Below, one piece after another: positions 12,430 to 20,214 of a DNA stretch of 20,214 nt (position 1 is the first letter of the stretch; each line of letters starts with the position of its first letter). Origin of the DNA: Rhizomucor pusillus (Eukaryota > Mucoromycota > Mucoromycetes > Mucorales > Lichtheimiaceae). A model generated the notes under the pieces. That model had not been told where the DNA came from, made no database searches, and saw nothing but the letters and a program-made list of their open reading frames with translations. Both the position numbers and the translations under genes were made by a program. Location of the stretch: assembly GCA_900175165.2 (NCBI GenBank), contig FWWN02000647.1, forward strand, positions 22,821 to 43,034. The letters run 5' to 3'.

Positions 12430-12848
12430 AAGGGGAAAAGGCTCAAGTAGTTGTAAAGAGAAAAAGAAATCAAGCGAACAATTGGGCTCGTGACGACCTT
12501 TTTAAGGCCATTTCCTGGCTGACAATACTGATTATGCCCACACTACTCGTAACTCAAAGGCCCAAAAACGTCCATCTGCTGCTACCCTGTCGTAACTTGG
12601 CAATAATTTGACCACTGGGACTGGGCATTGCTCTTGCAGGAATGCTTCAAAATTTATCGCTGCTGTTAGGTCGTCAGAGAATAATCTGTAATTGTTGACA
12701 AAATAAAATGGATATACTATGTAGCTTTTATCAAGGGTCAACTAGCTATTAGTTGTCATCCCTTTTAAAGTAAAAAGTTTCAAAGATGCTGGTGCTGGGT
12801 GGATTTGCCTACGTTGAGCAGCGAAAAACAGCGCCTTTTTGCTCAGAC
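12430..12848. other. Divergent promoter region between the demethylase and the Tim17-like gene
   Basis: About 420 bp between two divergent start codons. A 69-codon minus-strand ORF (12532-12741) has no family resemblance and no splice partners. No regulatory motif could be assigned with confidence. Confidence 0.5.
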
Positions 12849-13578
12849 ATGTCCCTCGACGACAGCAATGGCGGAAGGCCGGCGCCACCTATACCCAAAG
12901 CAGCCGATTTGCTCACTCCTCAGCCGCTACCGATTCCAAACGGACTGACGTACAGCACTGTTCCTCCCTCGCTACAGGACGCCGAAAACGATTATGAAAC
13001 GGAAGCGATCAGTGGCGGCCGGGTTGGCCTCAACACTGGGCCACGATTGGTTGCAATGACAGGACTCGGCAGCTTTTGGGGATTTGCACTGGGAGCATAT
13101 CTCGGTGGTCGTCAGTCAGGTCTGCAGTATCTCGCAGAGAACGCACACAAGTTGCCAACCACGGTGCAAGGATGGTATTTCTATCACAAGACCAAAAACT
13201 ACAGGGTCGCACTGGGCGGTATTAAACGAGGTGCACGGTATGCGTTGCGAACCGGTGGTCTTTGTTTCGTGTACGGTGCTCTCGAAGCTGGACTGGACGA
13301 CGTACGAGGAGAAGCGGATTTATTCAACTCGGTAGCCTCTGGAGTTGGATCAGGCGCCATCTTTGCTGCACTGAGTAAATGCATCCTGTGAGAAAACATG
13401 TTCTTGTTGCTAACAAGAGGTTTCTTTAGCAAAATTATCCCGAGCAAGTTTTCGTTCTTCGCTGGCGCTCGGTGCAGCTTTTGGGTTGATAGCAGGTGGA
13501 CTTTCGGATATTCATCGGTCCCTCGCTGGCAATCCTCCAAAGTACTGGACACAGCTAAAGCCTATATCGTCATCTTGA
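12849..13578 (+). CDS. Tim17/Tim22/Tim23-family-like membrane protein
   Basis: Exons 12849-13374 and 13430-13578 give 224 aa; the intron has donor gtaaat, branch gctaac and acceptor ctttag. The start chosen is MSLDDSNGG. An in-frame ATG at 12786 would add 21 residues of unconvincing text. A Pro-rich hydrophilic N-terminus (about 1-60) is followed by about four Gly-rich hydrophobic segments: MTGLGSFWGFALGAYLGG, a segment around ALRTGGLCFVYGALEAGL, SVASGVGSGAIFAAL and LALGAAFGLIAGGL. GxxxG spacing of this kind is typical of the Tim17/22/23/Pmp24 superfamily. The text RSGLQYLAENAH..LPTTVQGWYFYHKTKNYR (here with QSGLQ) resembles a conserved but uncharacterised fungal family. Mitochondrial inner-membrane location is likely by family; the specific role is unknown. 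It is not a canonical Tim17, Tim22 or Tim23. Confidence 0.75.
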
Positions 13579-13943
13579 AGCCATTAAAAAAAAAAATAGG
13601 AAAAAGCAAGATGGTCCGTGCGTTCTACTCATGTTGAGAGGATGCTCCAACCCCTTTTGTTTGGCAGTAGGTGGAGGGATAAAAAAGTCCTTGCACACAT
13701 GTTTTCAATCCCGATGCTGTTACAATTGAGCTGAGCGCGACACTCCCCGCATTTTCTCTCTTTCATTGATAAGCGAATCCGCATGCCGTCATCAATTTGC
13801 TGAAAGCGCATAACAAAATTGTCAATTGATAGACGAAACGTTTACGGACCATTTTTTTTTATTCTGGATAGCAACGGCGTTTTGAGACGAAGCGAAGAGA
13901 TCTACATTGTCCTTTCAACTGAATCGTTGCAGCATACTCTGCA
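13579..13943. other. Intergenic region upstream of the soluble adenylyl cyclase
   Basis: It contains an A-rich run at 13586-13597, probably in the 3' UTR of the Tim17-like gene, and a T-run at 13852-13861. No gene is supported here; ORFs on either strand lack family features. Confidence 0.5.
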
Positions 13944-16900
13944 ATGTTCAACATTGCCCCGTATATACCTAAAGCAAGTTGATGCAGCCTACTCTTTTTC
14001 GCTCCTCGCTCTTTCTCTAACTTTCGTCTCCAGTATGTGCGATTGTTGCATGCGCTGCAGGACCATCTTGAACTTCCTTACAGCCACACACAATTCGGTG
14101 TCGTCCTCATGGTAGACGTGGTTGGTAAGGCTATCAATATATTATATACCTTTATTATTTCAATGCCTAATGAGAGTATGACTACGTTTGATAGGCTTCA
14201 GTAGGGTATATGATTACAAGCTTATGGAAACATCACACACATACAACACAGAGTTATTGACGCATTATTTTTTACCGTTAGTTGACGACGCTTGCAACCG
14301 AAAAGGGGGAATCTGGTGCCGAGGCAATTGCATTAGAAATCGGAGCATATATGGGTGAAGTAAGCCTGCAGACATGTACAGTTATTTGCATGGATCTGAC
14401 CTAGCTGCCACATAATTTTTCCTTTTCTAAAGTGCATTCAAATCGTCGAATTTTACGGAGGAGATGTAGTTAAGGTAGGCGCCCAGTGCATTGTTATCTT
14501 CCGATCAGCTGACCCACTACCACCCTCTTAGTTCCTTGGCGATGCCGTGCTCGTCAGCTTCCAGCCTCTATTGGAAGAAACACAAGGATCAAGTGACGGT
14601 GTCTCGGATCCAGAAGAGCACCAAAAGTCTACTTCAAAGCGACAAAAGAGTATACTAGTTAGGCGGGCCGTCGAATGTGGATTACAGTTACTCGCTCGAC
14701 TGTCACACTACCCAGTATATCTAACAGCCGAAGAGCGTACAAAACACAGAACATCGACTGGTGACATAGATCGACAGCAGATCCAAGGAGGCAAAAGCAA
14801 AAAGTTTTTCCTTTTCGACGGCCATTCCAGCGATGAACGACGACCATCGACGGCATCGAGTGTCCAGGCGGAACTCACTCCTGATGGCATATCTCCAGAG
14901 TCTCATGCCGAATTTTCGATGGCTTTTGATAATTGGAACTGCTTGCCATTTACTCGCAAAAGGAAAACCAAGGAAAGAATGGACGCGAGACGAGCAAGCG
15001 TCTCAAGCGATTCCTCGAATTCGAATGCTACAGTCATCGAGCTCGAGCTTCACATAGCACTATCATGCGGTGACATAACCAACATTGTTATCGGCGAGAT
15101 GGAACCGGATCGACGATCACGAGGCGGCGCTCAGTTTCCAGCCACATCACTCGTTACCAACAGCAACAAAAGAAAGAGCAATCGCTTGTCAGCCATGAGT
15201 GCAGATGAAGTAGATGCGCTTAATAGTTACTTTGCGGAATATACTGGACGACTGGAGTATGCAATATGTGGTCCGGCAGTCGAGTCGCTGGAGGATGCTT
15301 TGTCCGTTGCCAAGGCTGGCGAACTCGGCATCACCCCCGAAGTCTATAGTTTAATACGCAACCAGACGTTGGATCTCGTTTACGAGAAACGCAAAAGCTT
15401 TTACATCGTCAAAGGCAGAGACCAGGATGGACATGCAAAGAAACCGAGTGGCAGTTTGAGACATCCTCACCAACAAGGCAAAGGAAGCGCTGCTTTACCA
15501 CATACGACATATTTAGCCAGCAAACCAGAGTTGAAAAAGCAAGCATCCAACCTTAATATTGAGCCACTTGTTCCTCGCATCCGCAACGCGTCTGTCATGG
15601 AATTATCACACGATCCAAATCCCAACTATTTCAAATATGTCAACCGAAGTGCGCTCTACAGACTGCAACATAGTCCAGATTTCAATTTTCCTGCACAGTT
15701 TCGAGATGTTACGATCATGTTTGTAAGCCTGGGGAAACTCAATCCTGCCATATCGGAAGGACTGAATATTGCCCAGAAAGCGACTACGCAAGCAATGCAG
15801 CTGCTCGTCAAATATGAGGGCATGTTACAGCAGTTTGCGGTCGATGATAAGGGTGAGTATAGCAGTATGTGCAATTCAGAATCATCAAAAGTTCACATCA
15901 ATCTACTAGGTGCTACGTTGCTCGCAGTCTTTGGACTACCACCGCTATCGCATGAACGAGAGGCAGTTTTTGCTGCAAAGGCAGCCATCGAATTACGAGA
16001 CGCTTATCGACAGATGCATATGGATGATTTCGCAATTGCCTTGTCAACAGGCATCGTTTTCAACGCCGTGCTTCCTCAGGGCAATCCATATCGTCGCGAT
16101 CCTAGCATATCCGGAGATGCAATTGTGCTTGCTGTGCGCATGCTGAAATTTCCGTTTGCTCAAGGCAACGTCGTCTGCGATGCAGCAACCAAGCAGCAGA
16201 TAGGTGGTCTGTGTGATTTTGACGATCTTGGCGAGAACTTTGTCAAGGGGAAAGTGAAGCCCATACAAATCTACAGCATTGAAAAATTTGGACAAGGTGG
16301 CAAAGCAAAGCGAATATCGCAACATCAAAAAATCGAAAAAAGCACAGATTTCATAGGTTACAAGCATGAGATGGATACTGCAACGCGTTTAATAGACGAC
16401 TGGATGGAGGCACAGAATCACCATGTTTTGATCATTGCTGGCCCGTCTGGTGTCGGAAAGAGCTTCTTCTGTCATGCTCTAAATAAGAGTATAACGGAGC
16501 ACGATGTTCAGACTTGGTATGTTACATTGTAGCAAAAACCATGTCTTCGTTTTACTAATTCTAGGCATTCCATCTAGCTGGTCCTCGTCAGCTGAAGGTA
16601 AACCAGCGTCTTGTTTTTTAAAAAAATTCACCGCAGGAGGTTTTTTTTTTTCTAATTGCTCTAATAGTGGAAAAAAGTACAAAGTATTATCTCATGCGAA
16701 ACCTCCTTTTATCTATCTTTGAGCTTCTCGACTCTGATGATATACCCCCAAATCCCAAGAAAGCAACATCGTATCTCCAAGGCAGCAGCTCTTCTGGAAA
16801 TTATCTTGCTCGACCACGCAGTCCTTCCGCCGGCGACAGGACATCCACAGGGTCATCGTTATCTGCGACCAGTAGACGCGATTGGGTTCGACGACTTGCC

Positions 16901-19900
16901 TCGTACTCTTCAGTGGCACCATCTTCCCATTCGGGTTCCCACAATATTGATACTAATAATGAGATAACGGAACTCATTGTGAAGAGTTTGCAAAAATGTG
17001 GAGAAGACATTGAACTGCTGCCGATTTTCAAAGCAGCTTTTCCGTCTCTCACTGATGTGCACGAGAACAAGTATACAGTCCGTTTGGATGGCCGAGCACG
17101 GGATATACTGCTCACGGGTGTTATTACTCGTATCATCCGCTACACTTCCGAGCATGTACGGCTGGTCTTTATATGCGATGATGTTCAATGCAAGTATTCC
17201 TACCTGCCAGATGGTAGATATATTTTATGTCCTAACGACTAGTTCCTTGTAGGGGCCGATCAAGCTTCGATTCGAGTTTTACAACAAGTACACGAACAAT
17301 GTCAACGCGTCATGCTTATCATGGCGACACGGCCTATCCGTGATTACAATGTGACCTTTCTCAAAGAGTTTTGTTCATCGGGCTCGCACCAAGAAATTAC
17401 TCTGAATGGTTTGGGAGCAGATGAAATTGGGGAAATTATTCTGCAGACATTGCAGACAGCTGTCAACCGAGTGAGTCCTGAAATTGTGCGAGTTATCCAG
17501 GTAACGAGCTTTAAATGAGTCCACGCTGTGAAGAATATTACTAAATATTATACAAGGAACGCACTGGCGGAAATCCGCTTTACGTCAAGTAAGTTGATAA
17601 CATGATACCTTACATGCTCTGCGCATGATATTGATTGATTATATTTTTTTCTGTCTACAGAAACGTTGCCATTGTGCTCAAGGACTTTAACCACGTCACT
17701 GTGGTTGATGGAGAACTTGTTCCAAGTGGCAGTCGCTTCGATTTCAAAGATTTGCTTGGGAACTTTGATTACAAGCGAATCATTAAAATGCAATACGACC
17801 GTCTTGATACCAATTTCCAGGAATTCTTGACAGTAAGCGTGTTAATTTCATGCAACTTTACTATGCCATGACCTGTCTGAAACAAAAAAATAGGTTGCAA
17901 GCTGCTTAGATCAGTATTTCACGATCGATGAAGTCGGTGCAGTTATCAGCCCAAGCAATGTCATCTTTAAAAATCCTGATCCTGAACGGATCGTCGAACG
18001 CCTAAAGAAATACGACGTTTACCACTTTCTAACACCCGTTGAAAATGTCAATACTCAAGACGAGGGTACTATTGTCTATGCATTCTCACACATTACAATT
18101 CCAAAGAGCATATCCGATATGGTCTCTTATGAGACTCGCATATTGCTCCATCAGCTACTTGCCAAGTATTACGAGAGGCAGCTGGACGAGAACTACACGG
18201 AGCTTTTGGGTAAAGTGACCCGTCATTATATGCAGACAGATCAAATCGGCAAGCAGCTTTACTATCTGGAGAAGCTCGCGGATCTCAACATTCAGACATA
18301 TTTACTTCCGGAAGCTACCGCTAATCTTCAGCAAATAGTCAAGATTCTCGATACCAATCCAGAAATATCTGAGCAACTCGGTCGCAAATATCACAGTGAC
18401 ATCTATCGTCGTCTAGGCATGTGCTACACGATGCGCACTAAGCTTAACGAGGGAGAGCGATATCTGAAGATGGCGCTTGAAGAGCTTGGCGAGCCGTGGC
18501 CTCGCAGCGACTTGGAATTTTTATACAAATTCTGGAAAGACCGTGCTATCCAGTATCAGCACCGGAAATGGGGCACTCTGCGCAACTACAATGTTCAAAA
18601 GAAAGATGTCTGGAAGCGGGTCGTTGAAATCATGGTGCAACTTTCCAACATCTACTTTTACACCGGCAAAGGACGCTCGTTTGTGTACACATGCTTGGTG
18701 GGACTGAATGCATGCGAACGATTAAAAGAAGAAGGGCCCGTTTACACCTTATTCTTGGCACGCAATTCGCTCCTATGTTGGCTGAACGATCAAAAAGAGC
18801 ACAGTATATTCTACATTACCAAGGCTCTGCGGCACATGGAAGAGAAAAACGACCCAGGTACACTTACTATATGCGCTTTCCTCTCCTTTGCAGCAGGCAA
18901 ATTCAATCATGCACGGGAACTCTTATATCAATCAATCCAAGCTGTCAAGACACTTGGAGTAATCACTGACTGTCAAGCCTTTTATCGATCCGTTGGTCTA
19001 GTTATAACGATGCGCATATTTGAAGGCACGCTGGATAGCTCTCCCGACGACCTTGTTTTACTCAAGCAAATGGCAGATACAGCCCACAGCAACGGAGATT
19101 ACGAAGCAGAGATCTGGCTTGGTGTATACAATATTGGCAACGGTCTAGTGATGGATCGTTTACGCGACTGTGAACCATATGTTGCCCTTCTGGAAGCGCA
19201 TGTCAAAGATACAGCGGATTACAATAAGATTGCAATCCACGGCACACTTGTCTGCTACTATTCAAGGATGTCAAGCCACGAAAGTGCCAGAAGACATCTG
19301 CGTCATCTAGTCAATATTCTGCCTGCGTTGACAGTAACACGTAAGTGGATTTGGACGTATTTGTAAAATTTACCATTCCTAACATTGTACAACTAGCAAA
19401 CATCTTCCCAATCTTTGGATTAATCTTTGCTACGATGGGTCTGTACCATTTAATTGAAGACGAACAGGTCGATCTTGTTTCTGCAGACGATGCTAAGAGC
19501 TACGATCGTTTCAACCTCGGTGTCGCCCGGATCAACCACGCCTTTCAACAAGTCAAATTTTGGGAATTCACCCAGCCGTGCTTGTACTTGGCAAGAGCGT
19601 TGCCTTATATAAGTACAGGGCGCACAGTCGAAGGCTACTTGGTGAGAGAGGATTTATTATCCTTTTTTTGCGTCGCATCGCTGATTCCTTTTGGTAGGTT
19701 CTGAGGCACGGAGTGTTTGAAATGCACTTTATCCAGGAAATTCGTTTCCTCAAGGCGTATTATTGGGCAAATCTCGGCAAGTATGCTTTCACACCATCGG
19801 ATCGAATCGACTGGACCGAAAGAGCAAGAGCCGATCTTGATGATTTAGAAATACCAGCGCATATCTACTGCAACCCAGACCCTGCCAATTGCTACTCAAG

Positions 19901-19928
19901 GGGCAAACCTGCGGATCTTTGCGCATAA
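13944..19928 (+). CDS. Soluble adenylyl cyclase, ADCY10-like (two class III cyclase domains, AAA/STAND NTPase, helical repeats)
   Basis: Fifteen exons: 13944-13973, 14034-14124, 14195-14205, 14282-14359, 14433-14474, 14532-15852, 15910-16516, 16578-16597, 16668-17189, 17253-17500, 17557-17588, 17661-17832, 17894-19340, 19397-19641, 19698-19928; 1698 aa (human ADCY10 about 1610). C1 begins near residue 30: FGVVLMVDVVGFSRLTTLA with metal Asp38, then GGDVVKFLGDAVLVSF with Lys84 and Asp88. A long Ser/Lys-rich insertion follows, then LELHIALSCGDITNIVIGE. C2 is at about 470-640 (FRDVTIMFVSLG, DDKG-ATLLAVFGLP, ALSTGIVFNAV, VLAVRMLKF). The NTPase has Walker A GPSGVGKS and Walker B LVFICDDVQWAD. The C-terminal half (from about 1000) is helical, TPR-like, and ends ADLCA. 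It should make cAMP in cytosol or organelles; mammalian relatives respond to bicarbonate. The usual fungal cyclase is the LRR-type Cyr1/Uac1, which this is not. The N-terminal exon is the least certain part. Confidence 0.9.
13974..14033 (+). other. Probable GC-AG intron 1 of the cyclase
   Basis: ATG at 13944 opens MFNIAPYIPK, followed by gcaagt. A strong branch (ctctaac) and ctccag acceptor precede YVRLLHALQDHLEL. GT donors nearby give the wrong phase. It depends on the N-terminal exon being correct. Confidence 0.55.
14195..14205 (+). other. 11-nt microexon in the C1 metal-binding loop of the cyclase
   Basis: GCTTCAGTAGG lies between acceptor tttgatag and donor gtatat. With the preceding G (14124) it encodes Gly-Phe-Ser-Arg, completing VDVVGFSRLTTLA, the class III cyclase motif just after metal-binding Asp38. 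Omitting it shifts the frame. Confidence 0.8.
15853..15909 (+). other. 57-nt stopless in-frame intron inside the C2 cyclase domain
   Basis: Donor gtgagt, acceptor ctactag, length divisible by three, and no in-frame stop, so it can be mistaken for coding sequence. Removing it joins DDKG to ATLLAVFGLP, matching the ADCY10 C2 pattern (DKG followed directly by the VFG strand). Retention would insert 19 residues there. Confidence 0.75.
16578..16597 (+). other. 20-nt microexon between Walker A and the next helix of the cyclase NTPase
   Basis: Acceptor catctag and donor gtaaac flank an exon that joins as DVQT-C-WSSSAE-VEKSTKYY. Using the earlier acceptor at 16564 would give an immediate stop, so this choice is forced by frame, although no motif confirms these few residues. 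Confidence 0.6.
17190..17252 (+). other. GC-AG intron in the Walker B region of the cyclase
   Basis: CAAT is followed by gcaagt; branch cctaac; acceptor cttgtag. Splicing forms the Trp codon of CDDVQWADQAS, the conserved Walker B-DDVQWAD text. The GT at 17194 gives the wrong frame. Confidence 0.85.
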
Positions 19929-20214
19929 AAAGTTAATATCTACTATAAATTCCCTTCTCCTTCTCCTCCTCCTCCCCCTATTATTTATACATACACCCGT
20001 CAACTGGCAGGTCCCGGTCGGGTGTAAAGTGTCTGTAAATTACTTCCTTGTACTTCCCTCTCCTTTATCATGTGTATACCGGTCTCGATGCTACGGCTTT
20101 TTTTTTACCTATTAAACTGATTTTTTTTAACGACAGGCAAGAAAATGAGAGCAGCTATATATATTTTGCAACAATTTTCTGGTTTTCTCAACGGTTATTG
20201 TTTGAATACAAAAA
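19929..20214 (+). other. 3' flank of the cyclase gene
   Basis: AT-rich sequence after the stop codon with a long pyrimidine tract (CT-rich, 19951-19979) and T-runs near 20098-20130. Probably 3' UTR and terminator region. No further gene is visible before the window ends. Confidence 0.5.

Noticed and set aside
12532..12741. Minus-strand 69-codon ORF in the divergent promoter region
   Set aside because: No recognisable domain, no splice partner and no conserved-looking text.
12786..12848. Upstream in-frame ATG for the Tim17-like gene
   Set aside because: It adds 21 residues without clear targeting or conservation. The ATG at 12849 starts a typical hydrophilic N-terminus. It remains possible.
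13629..13811. Minus-strand ORF with a few cysteines, considered as a small zinc protein
   Set aside because: The cysteine spacing does not form a known zinc motif, and the region is an A/T-rich intergenic stretch.
15853..15909. Reading this stretch as coding, giving a 19-residue insertion in C2
   Set aside because: It has canonical donor, acceptor and intron-like length, and its removal restores the DKG-to-VFG spacing of the family.
16565..16577. First acceptor (attctag) for the cyclase exon after Walker A
   Set aside because: It gives TGG CAT TCC ATC TAG, a stop within five codons. The next acceptor at 16577 keeps the frame.

Overview
The window looks like nuclear DNA of an early-diverging fungus, most likely Mucoromycota (Mucorales-type). 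Reasons: six intron-rich genes with short introns (about 46-85 nt); a degenerate Fanzor (eukaryotic TnpB relative) of the kind common in Mucorales; an ADCY10-like soluble adenylyl cyclase; a KDM4-like demethylase with a C-terminal Tudor-like segment; and a fungal mitoribosomal mS45 gene. No bacterial operon features, CRISPR array, tRNA or rRNA were seen. All gene models below were spliced by hand, using reading-frame continuity and recognisable family motifs. Species and expression are not determined.

Layout. 2-1735 (+): a 5'-truncated, decayed Fanzor with stops, a frameshift and a lost zinc-ribbon half. 2209-3225 (+): mitochondrial small-subunit protein mS45 (Bot1/Mrps35 family), 4 exons. 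3226-4234: about 1 kb without a convincing gene, apart from a 23-codon orphan ORF tail. 4235-6808 (-): 14-exon, 594-aa drug:H+ antiporter-like MFS transporter. 6809-7726: divergent intergenic region with one doubtful small minus-strand gene. 7727-9450 (+): 10-exon, 384-aa sulfite oxidase lacking cytochrome b5. 9719-12429 (-): 13-exon, 644-aa JmjN/JmjC/PHD/Tudor histone demethylase, convergent with sulfite oxidase. 12849-13578 (+): 2-exon Tim17/22/23-family-like membrane protein. 13944-19928 (+): 15-exon, 1698-aa soluble adenylyl cyclase with two class III cyclase domains, an AAA/STAND NTPase and a helical-repeat C-terminus.

The genes are ordinary chromosomal neighbours rather than one pathway. 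The unusual layer is the splicing. A 6-nt microexon encodes Cys-Ala and carries the molybdenum-ligand cysteine of sulfite oxidase. An 11-nt microexon encodes part of the metal-binding loop of the cyclase. A 57-nt stopless 3n intron lies in the second cyclase domain. Up to 5 of about 52 introns need GC-AG boundaries (three strongly forced by frame and motif). In the cyclase, the C1 metal Asp pair and bicarbonate-site Lys are present, but the positions matching mammalian Arg176 and Asn412 appear substituted.
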